Shown here piece after piece: positions 8,839 through 16,491 of a stretch of 30,759 bases of DNA (position 1 is its first letter; the number at the start of each line of letters is the position of its first letter). A program made the position numbers and the translations under genes. The notes under the pieces were generated by a model. The model ran no database searches. It had not been told where the DNA came from and saw nothing but the letters and a program-made list of their open reading frames with translations. The DNA comes from JBCDHN01 sp964351855 (GTDB taxonomy: Bacteria; Verrucomicrobiota; Verrucomicrobiia; Verrucomicrobiales; DEV007), in assembly GCA_964351855.1 (NCBI GenBank), contig CAYGQD010000070.1, positions 1 to 30,759 on the forward strand, read 5' to 3'.

Positions 8839-10064
8839 AAATTCTAGTCTTAACCGGCGACGCCAATACCCTGGTTTGTCACCGATCCGAGTTGATCAAG
8901 CAATTTACCCATCATGGATTGGAGGTCGTCTGCGCGGCTGCTGGTCGAACCGACTACGTCGAAGCCTTTCTTGAGAAAATCCAGGTTCGCTTTGTTCCCA
9001 TTAATCTCAAGCGGACCGGCTTGAATCCCTTGAAAGACATCCTGGCATTCCTCGAGATTTTCCGACTGATTCGCCGAGAATCACCCGAGTACGTGTTCAC
9101 CTACACGATCAAGTCGGTAGTCTACGGATCCGTCGCGGCGAAGATGAACGGAGTTCCTCGGATCTTTTCACTCGTTCCCGGTTTAGGATATCCGTTTACC
9201 AAAGACGGAACACTCAAACAGAAACTGATTCATCACTGTGCGAAAGCGTTGTATCGCGTCGCACTAAGCTGCGTTGATAAAGTCTTCCTGCAAAATACGG
9301 ATGACGAAAAGCTTCTCCGTGAATCCAACGTCCTGCCCGAGACTACCAAGAGTTACATCACACCAGGCTCTGGCGTCGATCTGGAAGAATTTCCGGCAAA
9401 GCCTCTGACGGCTTCGCCTGCTCCCGGCGTTTCAACCTTCCGGTTTCTCTTGGTCTCCCGATTGTTAAAGAACAAGGGGATTCACCAATTTGCCGAAGCT
9501 GCTCGGCGAGTTCGCAGGGTTTACCCAAACGCCCATTTTGATCTGGTTGGCCCGTTTGACCCGGGACCAGACGGGGTTTCGATGAAGGACGTCGAAACTT
9601 GGCAGGCCGAAGGGATTTTAGAATACCACGGGATGACCAGGAACGTTCAGGGTTTTTTGAGCCGGGCCCATGCCTTTGTTCTTCCAACCTACTACCGTGA
9701 AGGTGTCCCTCGTTCCATTCTGGAGGCGCTTTCCACAGGCTTACCGATCATTACAACAGACACGGTCGGAAGTCGCGAAACCGTCGATATCTCAACGCAG
9801 TGCTGGAATCAGCGGAACGGCACTACGATGGTGCATTGCGGAAGTAACGGATTCCTCGTTCCTCCCAAAGACGTAGCCTCGCTGGTCGAAGCCATGTCTT
9901 ACCTCTTAAAGGATCCCGAACGGGGTTTGTTGATGGGACAAGCAAGCCGAAGCCTCGCCGAAGATCGCTTTGACGTCCGTAAAGTGAATGCCGCCATCCT
10001 TCGGGAAATCGGATTCACCGAATCGTCGCCAGCTCTCCGCTCTGAATTGAAAGCAGCCGCCTGA
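8835..10064 (+). CDS. Family 4 glycosyltransferase (GT-B)
   Basis: A 409-residue protein with two Rossmann-like halves. The N-terminal half begins MKILVLTGDANTLVCHRSEL and contains 'FSLVPGLGYPFT' near 111-122. The C-terminal half has 'FRFLLVSRLLKNKGI' near 203-216 and the retaining GT4 E-x7-E motif (E289 to E297, in EGVPRSILEAL), followed by 'TGLPIITTDTVGSRETV'. This is the nucleotide-sugar binding signature of retaining GT4 enzymes that add sugars to undecaprenyl-linked intermediates at the inner face of the membrane. It is coupled to the acetyltransferase (ATGA) and followed 4 bases later by the chain-length regulator. The sugar specificity is not visible. The start is set by the overlap. 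Confidence 0.93.
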   Translation: MKILVLTGDANTLVCHRSELIKQFTHHGLEVVCAAAGRTDYVEAFLEKIQVRFVPINLKRTGLNPLKDILAFLEIFRLIRRESPEYVFTYTIKSVVYGSVAAKMNGVPRIFSLVPGLGYPFTKDGTLKQKLIHHCAKALYRVALSCVDKVFLQNTDDEKLLRESNVLPETTKSYITPGSGVDLEEFPAKPLTASPAPGVSTFRFLLVSRLLKNKGIHQFAEAARRVRRVYPNAHFDLVGPFDPGPDGVSMKDVETWQAEGILEYHGMTRNVQGFLSRAHAFVLPTYYREGVPRSILEALSTGLPIITTDTVGSRETVDISTQCWNQRNGTTMVHCGSNGFLVPPKDVASLVEAMSYLLKDPERGLLMGQASRSLAEDRFDVRKVNAAILREIGFTESSPALRSELKAAA

Positions 10065-10068
10065 AAGT

Positions 10069-12321
10069 ATGCAAGACCCTTCCCTTTCCTACCCCATTCA
10101 GCACAAGAACGTGCCCGCGACAACTGAATCAGGCCGCCTCGGCCCAGTGATGCCCCAACCAGGCTCGGGGCAACGCTCGGACGAGGTTCTCGCGATTCGA
10201 AATATTATCACGCTGGGAGATATCGTTCTCTATGTGAAGCGGTTTTGGAGACTCGCTCTCGTCGCCGGGAGTGCCCTCTCGTTGCTGCTCCTTATCCTCC
10301 TCACGGGAAGAACTCCACTCTTCAGTTCTTCTACCCATCTTGAAGTCGCCATTGCCGAAGAAGGAACCTGGACACCTCGTCAAGTTCTAGAAAACAGTGC
10401 CGTTTTTCTCGTCAATAATCATAAACTATCTCTTCAGACCCGCACCTTCCAAGAATATCTCTATGAGAATATTGATGAGCAAGATCGCATTGACTTCCTG
10501 GAGGATCGCGGATTCAAAAAGCCGCTGGCGGCCAAAGGAATTGCCCTGGTAAAAACGGCGATTTCCGGGATCTCGACGGCGGTATCCTCTCTCTTCAGCA
10601 GCGAAGACGGAGTCGCTTCAGATCACTACGAGCGAGATCTGTTCATTAAGAAACTCAACGAATCGACCATCAAAATTCTCGATGAGAAAGAGTCCCATAT
10701 CATCCGGATTGAAGCCAAAGGGCCCAACTCGCGCTTAGTTGCCTCAATGGCAAATCAATACGCGCTACTTTACACCAGTTATCTGGCCGAGGAGAATCGC
10801 AACCAGGCGAGAATTCGCTTTGATTTCCTCAAGGCCACCGAGCAGGACTATCGCAAACAGGCAATCGAGAGCCTTCGTGATCTCAACCGATTCCGCATCG
10901 AAAACGACGTGGCTGGCGATGGAGGGCTATCCGGTGCGGTGAATGATGAAGTGAAGCGACTCAATGAGGAGCGGGCTCGGATCCGAGTTGGCTACACCAC
11001 AGCAGAGTCCGTCTTGCTGCAAGCTGAGAAAGTAAACGAAGATTGGGCCTCTCTTCTTTCGCTTCCAGAGGTCGCCGAGGTCTCCACGATTAAAGAACGG
11101 AATAAGGCTTTTGCCTTGAAGCAACAGGAATATGAAGCGTCTCTCAGTCTTTACGGCCCTGAACACGTCAAGGTAAAGCAGGCTCACTATGAGGTCACTT
11201 CACTGCTCAACCTCTTGAACGAAGACATTGAGAAATTAATCCAGCAATTCCGTATCACCAAAGAGACCGCGGAGGAGCGCCTTCACAGTCTTGATAGCGA
11301 GCTTCAAAAAGTATTGGAGCGCGTCTTGGATCAAGATAAAAACTCCCTCGAACTCACAAACTTGATTGCCCGTGCCGATTCTGACAAGAAGACCTATGAA
11401 GAGATCCTCAATAAGCTGAACCAAGCCAAGGTCGAAATGGAGGTTCCAGAGACCTCAAAGGTTCGCGTTATCGACATGGCGTTTCCCGCGGAGAAGCCGT
11501 TTCGCCCTAACAAGCCACTGTCTTTCGTGATCTCTGGATTTCTCTTTGCTTCGATCTTGATCGGCATGCCGCTTTGTCTTGGCATAACCGAAGATTTCAG
11601 TCGGCGCCTCGGTATCCGAATCCCATACATTCACCGGGATTTGCCGAACGAAGTTGGTAAAATTCCGACGGTCCATGGAAGTACGGCCCTCAACATGCTC
11701 GCCGAAATGTTCTCTCCAGGGCCACAGAAGGATGCGATTTTTCGATTGGTGACCAACATCCAACAGAATTCGGAGACAGGCGGCAATACCCTATTGGTGA
11801 CCAGCGCGGAGGAGGGCGAAGGGAAGTCTTTCCTGTCAGCAGCATTGGCAGGGGTTTTTATTTCTCAAAACGAAAAAGCGCTGCTGATCGACTGCAACTT
11901 AAAGGCTCCGTCGATGAGTTTCTGGTTTCCCCACCTTCAAACAGAGGCCAATCTTGTTTCCTGGCTCACTGCGGATGGCGGTTTCGCAATTGACTTTGAA
12001 TCCTTGCGCCACGGCGAAAGCAACCTTTTTATCTTACCCGCTCACGGATGGGCCACCAAGCCCGAGGCTCTCTTGGCGAAACCTTGCCTCAAAAGCCTGA
12101 TCGAGCACGCCCGTGAACACTTCGATATCGTCATCCTCGACGGTCCTCAGGTAAATGGCTACAATGACGCGGCGGTCTTGGCAGCACATGCAGATCGGAT
12201 TCTGGTCGCCAGCGACCCCAATATCTCTGATTTCCGCCAACTTGCCACTGCGACGGCGGTCCTGGAAGCAGCCAAGCCAGGGGCCCTCCTTGGAATCGTT
12301 AGTAACCGAGTGGACTCGTGA
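10069..12321 (+). CDS. Polysaccharide co-polymerase (Wzz/GumC-like) fused to BY-kinase-like ATPase
   Basis: A 750-residue protein. Residues 1-60 are a cytoplasmic tail. TM1 lies at 62-80, followed by a periplasmic Wzz/GumC region with long coiled coils (about 240-455) and the proline-rich 'FPAEKPFRPNKP' (472-483) just before TM2 (about 484-506). A cytoplasmic ATPase follows, with Walker A AEEGEGKS (580-587), an A' motif LLIDCNLK (605-612) and Walker B 'DIVILDGP' (686-693). Such proteins set the chain length of exported polysaccharide and couple it to tyrosine phosphorylation. Unlike typical bacterial tyrosine kinases there is no tyrosine cluster at the C terminus: the last tyrosine is Y698 and the protein ends SNRVDS. 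The A' motif has Cys-Asn-Leu-Lys where Ala-Asp-Leu-Arg is usual. The ATPase may therefore not autophosphorylate. It ends in a GTGA overlap with the next gene. Confidence 0.9.
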   Translation: MQDPSLSYPIQHKNVPATTESGRLGPVMPQPGSGQRSDEVLAIRNIITLGDIVLYVKRFWRLALVAGSALSLLLLILLTGRTPLFSSSTHLEVAIAEEGTWTPRQVLENSAVFLVNNHKLSLQTRTFQEYLYENIDEQDRIDFLEDRGFKKPLAAKGIALVKTAISGISTAVSSLFSSEDGVASDHYERDLFIKKLNESTIKILDEKESHIIRIEAKGPNSRLVASMANQYALLYTSYLAEENRNQARIRFDFLKATEQDYRKQAIESLRDLNRFRIENDVAGDGGLSGAVNDEVKRLNEERARIRVGYTTAESVLLQAEKVNEDWASLLSLPEVAEVSTIKERNKAFALKQQEYEASLSLYGPEHVKVKQAHYEVTSLLNLLNEDIEKLIQQFRITKETAEERLHSLDSELQKVLERVLDQDKNSLELTNLIARADSDKKTYEEILNKLNQAKVEMEVPETSKVRVIDMAFPAEKPFRPNKPLSFVISGFLFASILIGMPLCLGITEDFSRRLGIRIPYIHRDLPNEVGKIPTVHGSTALNMLAEMFSPGPQKDAIFRLVTNIQQNSETGGNTLLVTSAEEGEGKSFLSAALAGVFISQNEKALLIDCNLKAPSMSFWFPHLQTEANLVSWLTADGGFAIDFESLRHGESNLFILPAHGWATKPEALLAKPCLKSLIEHAREHFDIVILDGPQVNGYNDAAVLAAHADRILVASDPNISDFRQLATATAVLEAAKPGALLGIVSNRVDS

Positions 12322-13616
12322 TCCCTCGCGCCAACTTTCCGAGGCCGAGAACGCTAAAGGAGGGGCTCCTTGTTCTTTTAGGCTTTTACCTCGCTCTGGT
12401 ATTTTGGTTTTCTCCTGATGGTCTCGTGGGTGATGAGGATCGATACCTCATGTATGCCAAAAACCTATCGAATGGATTCTTCGCCACTCCCGAGTTTCCG
12501 GATTTCACCAGCGGACCGGGTTATCCACTCATTCTGATGCCGTTCGTCGCCATGGACGCTCCCATTTGGATGATGAGAGCTCTCAATCCATTTTTCTTGA
12601 TAGGGGCCTGCTTCTTCTTCTATCACACGGCTCGCGGATGGGTTCCGAGAAACCATGCCATCGCTTCGACGCTGTTGCTTGCCCTCAATCCCATCCTTCT
12701 GCGTTATCTGCCGCATGCAAAAACGGAGACGCTTTCCGTCTTTCTTGCCTGCGGATTTATCTGGGCCTACGTCCATCTCCTCAAGACTTCCGAAAACCGC
12801 TGGAAATGGGTCGTTCGCGCCGGCGTCTTCCTATTCTTTCTCACGATGGTACGTGTCATCTTCGGTTACGTTGCGATGGCGGCAGTTGTCGCAATCCCTC
12901 TTTTCCTGCTCTTCACCAAGCAAGCACCCTATTTGAGAAATAGCGTGACTCCGTTTTTTCTTGCCCTGATCCTCTGCATTCCTTGGCTCAGTTATACCTA
13001 TAGCTTCACAGGTAAGATTCCTTGCTGGTCGACCAACGGTGGAGAATTACTGTATTGGATCACCAGCCCGTATCAAGGCGAATGGGGTTCCTGGTTCAGT
13101 ATTGATGACCTTCCTTCCAAACCACAGGCTTTTGAAAATCATATTGCAGCCTGTGCCAGCGTTGAGGCTCTGCCCTTTTCGAAACGGGATGAACAATGGA
13201 AAACGTTAGCCAAAGAGAATATTCATGAAGCCCCTCTCGCCACCGTCCGCAACTTGACCGCTAATCTATCGCGCATGTTCTTTGGATTCCCGTTCTCTCA
13301 TCGACCCGAACGCCTCACCAGTCTTTTCTGGATCTTTCCCGGCGGAATCATTCTCAGCCTCATGATGGTGGCCGTCTATCCGACAATCCGAGCTTGGGAA
13401 CACATTCCGTTAGCCATCAAGATCCTTGCGCTCTGCGCTCTCATTTTCTTCGGAGGGAGTGCATTACTACCCGCAGAGCCACGGTATTTGCTTCCCATTT
13501 TCCCGATCGCTTTGCTTTGGCTAACGTTCGTTTACGCCAAGATTGTTCGTTTTCGGTTTGAGATCTTGGCGCTGGCTCCAAATGCTAGAGTCGAACCAAC
13601 ACGTTTCGAATCCTGA
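12318..13616 (+). CDS. GT39/ArnT-like polytopic membrane glycosyltransferase
   Basis: A 432-residue integral membrane protein with many hydrophobic helices (for example 16-31, 92-103, 140-156, 170-199, 210-226, 338-354, 366-382, 390-408). The first external loop carries 'GDEDRYLMYAKNL' (38-50), the acidic DE-type motif characteristic of lipid-phosphate-sugar-dependent GT-C enzymes. The motif 'PAEPRYLLPI' is near 385-394. These enzymes transfer a sugar from a polyprenyl-phosphate donor on the outer face of the inner membrane. The GTG start at 12318 overlaps the previous stop (GTGA), so it belongs to the polysaccharide operon. It could modify the polymer or a lipid carrier. It is shorter than ArnT itself, and the acceptor is unknown. 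It is the last gene of the overlapping chain. Confidence 0.85.
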   Translation: MIPRANFPRPRTLKEGLLVLLGFYLALVFWFSPDGLVGDEDRYLMYAKNLSNGFFATPEFPDFTSGPGYPLILMPFVAMDAPIWMMRALNPFFLIGACFFFYHTARGWVPRNHAIASTLLLALNPILLRYLPHAKTETLSVFLACGFIWAYVHLLKTSENRWKWVVRAGVFLFFLTMVRVIFGYVAMAAVVAIPLFLLFTKQAPYLRNSVTPFFLALILCIPWLSYTYSFTGKIPCWSTNGGELLYWITSPYQGEWGSWFSIDDLPSKPQAFENHIAACASVEALPFSKRDEQWKTLAKENIHEAPLATVRNLTANLSRMFFGFPFSHRPERLTSLFWIFPGGIILSLMMVAVYPTIRAWEHIPLAIKILALCALIFFGGSALLPAEPRYLLPIFPIALLWLTFVYAKIVRFRFEILALAPNARVEPTRFES

Positions 13617-13674
13617 GGTCTGGCGGCCGCTTTGAGAGTGATTGCATCCGGGAAGCCTTGTGCTAACGGAAACG

Positions 13675-15075
13675 ATGTCTGTTCGCCCCAACATTCTCTG
13701 GTTTTGCACCGATCAACAGCGTTTCGATACCATCGGAGCGCTCGGCAATCCGCACGTTCGAACTCCGACTCTCGATTCATTAGTGGCTGATGGAGTATGC
13801 TTTACCAACTGCTACTGTCAGAGCCCCATTTGCACTCCGAGCCGTTCAAGTTTTATGACGGGACTTTATCCGAGTCGGCTGCATAATACGCGCAATGGCA
13901 ACGAATCCTTCCCACCGGATGCGCCGCCTCTAATTTCCAAACTCCTCGCCGGCGCGGGTTACGATTGCGGAAATATCGGGAAATTTCACCTCACCAGTTC
14001 AGGCAAACGCACGGAACCGCGCTTGGATGACGGTTATCGCTATTGGCAGTTTAGCCACGCCCCCCGCGATGACTGGGAGTCTGGACATCACTATGCGGAC
14101 TGGGTAAAGGAAAAGGGTGGTGATCTGAATCAGATGCGAGAAAGCGAAGGGCGGGTTCCCGCTGAATTCCATCAAACCACCTGGGCTTGCGAGAAAGCAA
14201 TCGAGTTTATCAGCGAAGAGCGATCCGAACCCTGGTTTCTATCGGTCAATGTTTATGACCCTCATCCCCCTTTTATCCCTCCGAAACTCTACGCAGATCA
14301 GTTTGATCCTGATACAATGCCGGGCCCTCATTTCGAGGAAGGAGATTTGGAAGCTCAAGCCAAACTGGCAGACGTCGATTTTCAAGACGAGGTTCGCACT
14401 CCGGAAGAGCACAAGGCCAAGGAAGTTCAGGCAAACTACTATGCGATGATCGGCTTGATTGACGACCAACTGGCGAAACTCTTGGAGTATCTGGATTCGT
14501 CGGGACAGCGAGAGAATACCCTGGTCATTTTCACCAGTGACCACGGAGAGACGCTCGGTGATCACGGATTAATGTATAAGGGATGCCGATTTTACGAAGG
14601 GTTGATCCGCGTTCCCTTAATTTTTCACTGGCCGGGAACCACGATTCCTGGTCTGCAGGCGGATGGCCTCGTGGAGTTGCTCGATCTTTCCGCCACCATC
14701 TTGGATGCCGCAGAGATCGAACTGCCGGATTATTTCCAAGGAACATCTCTTCGCTCCGTTCTCGATGGTTCTGCGCCAGGTGATAAGATCCGTGAATCCG
14801 TACGCTGCGAATACTTTGATTCGCTCGATTCCTTTTTCACCGGAGGTTCCGGCGCTTACGGGACCATGTATCGCCGCGGGCAATACAAGCTCAGCGTTTA
14901 TCATGGTTTGGGAGTGGGAGAACTGTTCGATCTTTCCAATGATCCATGGGAGCATCGCAATCTTTGGGACGATCCCGAACACGCTTCCCTCAAAGCGGAA
15001 CTCATTGCGGAAAGCTTCGATCAACATGTATTACTTACGACTGACGTGGGTTCACGTCGCATCGCTCCGATGTGA
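13675..15075 (+). CDS. Sulfatase, formylglycine type, no signal peptide
   Basis: A 466-residue S1 sulfatase. I chose the ATG at 13675 because homology begins at once with MSVRPNILWFCTDQQRFD; the frame's upstream TTG (13642) adds only 11 unrelated residues. The modification motif is CTPSR with C53 as the residue converted to formylglycine. 'DQQR' (12-15) is a metal-site variant common in one branch. 'FTSDHGETLGDHGLMYKG' near 291-308 is the C-terminal metal and substrate region. Sulfatases hydrolyse sulfate esters. No export signal is evident, so this one looks cytoplasmic and would act on small imported sulfated molecules or on a biosynthetic intermediate. It follows the polysaccharide operon after 58 bases and its 3' end overlaps the convergent tctA gene by 24 bases. 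The substrate is unknown. Confidence 0.9.
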   Translation: MSVRPNILWFCTDQQRFDTIGALGNPHVRTPTLDSLVADGVCFTNCYCQSPICTPSRSSFMTGLYPSRLHNTRNGNESFPPDAPPLISKLLAGAGYDCGNIGKFHLTSSGKRTEPRLDDGYRYWQFSHAPRDDWESGHHYADWVKEKGGDLNQMRESEGRVPAEFHQTTWACEKAIEFISEERSEPWFLSVNVYDPHPPFIPPKLYADQFDPDTMPGPHFEEGDLEAQAKLADVDFQDEVRTPEEHKAKEVQANYYAMIGLIDDQLAKLLEYLDSSGQRENTLVIFTSDHGETLGDHGLMYKGCRFYEGLIRVPLIFHWPGTTIPGLQADGLVELLDLSATILDAAEIELPDYFQGTSLRSVLDGSAPGDKIRESVRCEYFDSLDSFFTGGSGAYGTMYRRGQYKLSVYHGLGVGELFDLSNDPWEHRNLWDDPEHASLKAELIAESFDQHVLLTTDVGSRRIAPM

Positions 15076-16491
15076 CAGGTTCCGGTAAAGGGTAATCGCC
15101 AACGTCAGGCCAGAGATGACTAGAAGGGAACCGGATAGGGGAAGCTTCATCATTTCTCCAACTCCAGAAATGGCGATTCCCTGGAGAAGATTCACCTCTG
15201 CGAGTGGTAGGAGGACAAATCCGAGCACAAACGGGGCGAGGGGAACATTGCTTCGAACCATGACCAACCCGAGCAGACCAAACCCGAGCATGGACCAGAC
15301 ATCAAACATGCGATTCGCCATCGCGTAGCTTCCGACCACACAAAAGGTGAGCACAACCGGGACGAGAATCCAATGCGGGATCTTGGTCAGTTTTCTGGCA
15401 ACCCCTATTCCACCCCACATCAAGCCAAACATCAGCAGGTTCGCGTAGAGATAGGACCAGGTGATCGTCCCCACGATTTCCGGATTCTCATCAAAAAGAA
15501 GTGGCCCGGGTTGAAGACCATGAAGGACAAAGGCACCCAACAAAATTGCATCGATCACGCTTCCCGGAATTCCCAGCGCGATCAAGGGAACCAAAGCCCC
15601 GCCAACCGTGGCATTGTTGGCTGACTCGCTAGCGACAATGGCCGAATCCGCTCCCTTCCCAAATTGTTCTCGATCTCTGGCCACTCCTTTTGCCGCTCCA
15701 TAGGCCAACAACGATCCGATGTTCGCCCCAATCCCCGGCAACACCCCCACAAAGCTGCCAATCATCGAAGAACGCACCAGATTTAGAAACTGCGGTTTCC
15801 AATCCCGCCAAAGTGGAACGGAGCCGCCATTCCCACCAATACTCTCAACCCGACCACGTCTCGCGGCCAGTTGAATCGCCTCACTCACGGCGAACAAGCC
15901 GATCAAAACCGGCAACAATCGAAAACCATCATCCAACGCGGTGAAGCCGAAGGTCAGGCGGGGCTGGGGGTTCGCCGGGTTGGTGCCGGGAAGGGCGAAT
16001 AGCATTCCCAAGCAAGCACTGAACAGCCCTCGCATCATATTGCCCTTGCTGATTGCCGCCACCAGGACCAACGCCAAAACGACAAGGCCGAAGTAGTCGA
16101 ACGGGTGCATTTTCACCGCCAGACCTGCCACCGGTCTAGCCAACGCGATCAACACGAACCAGGAAAGAATACCGCCCACGAGCGAGGCTCCGATTCCTAA
16201 CGCCAATGCCCGGCGAGGGTTTCCTCCTGCGGCCATCGGATACGCGTCGAGGGTCGTCATCATCGAGGCCGGAGTTCCTGGCATTTTCAGCAAGGTCGCG
16301 GTGATGAGCCCCCCGCTCACCGAACCCACATACATCGCCACGAGTAGGGCCAGCGCAGGCGCTGGCTCCATCGCAAAAGTCAGGGGCAAGGTCAACGTGA
16401 TCGCCATCGCGCCCGTCAATCCCGGAATCGCCCCCACGGAAATGCCAACGGTTACGCCAAGGAGAATCCAGGGAAAGAGTTCGAGGGTCAT
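15052..16491 (-). CDS. tctA: TctA, large permease subunit of tripartite tricarboxylate transporter
   Basis: A 479-residue polytopic membrane protein. It shows the inverted-repeat signature of TctA: 'GAIPGLTGAMA' at 20-30 and 'GVLPGIGANIGSLLAYGAAK' at 249-268, with 'SESANNA' (288-294) and 'LGIPGS' (306-311). Length and helix count fit the family (about 500 residues, about 12 helices). TctA forms the Na+-dependent channel that imports a carboxylate delivered by TctC. The ATG at 16491 overlaps the stop of the upstream TctC-TctB fusion (ATGA), so the two are translated together; no separate Shine-Dalgarno is seen. The substrate could be citrate, tartrate, terephthalate-like or a sugar acid; the sequence does not say. 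Its 3' end runs 24 bases into the convergent sulfatase gene, so there is no intergenic terminator. Confidence 0.95.
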   Translation of the reverse strand: MTLELFPWILLGVTVGISVGAIPGLTGAMAITLTLPLTFAMEPAPALALLVAMYVGSVSGGLITATLLKMPGTPASMMTTLDAYPMAAGGNPRRALALGIGASLVGGILSWFVLIALARPVAGLAVKMHPFDYFGLVVLALVLVAAISKGNMMRGLFSACLGMLFALPGTNPANPQPRLTFGFTALDDGFRLLPVLIGLFAVSEAIQLAARRGRVESIGGNGGSVPLWRDWKPQFLNLVRSSMIGSFVGVLPGIGANIGSLLAYGAAKGVARDREQFGKGADSAIVASESANNATVGGALVPLIALGIPGSVIDAILLGAFVLHGLQPGPLLFDENPEIVGTITWSYLYANLLMFGLMWGGIGVARKLTKIPHWILVPVVLTFCVVGSYAMANRMFDVWSMLGFGLLGLVMVRSNVPLAPFVLGFVLLPLAEVNLLQGIAISGVGEMMKLPLSGSLLVISGLTLAITLYRNLSHRSDAT

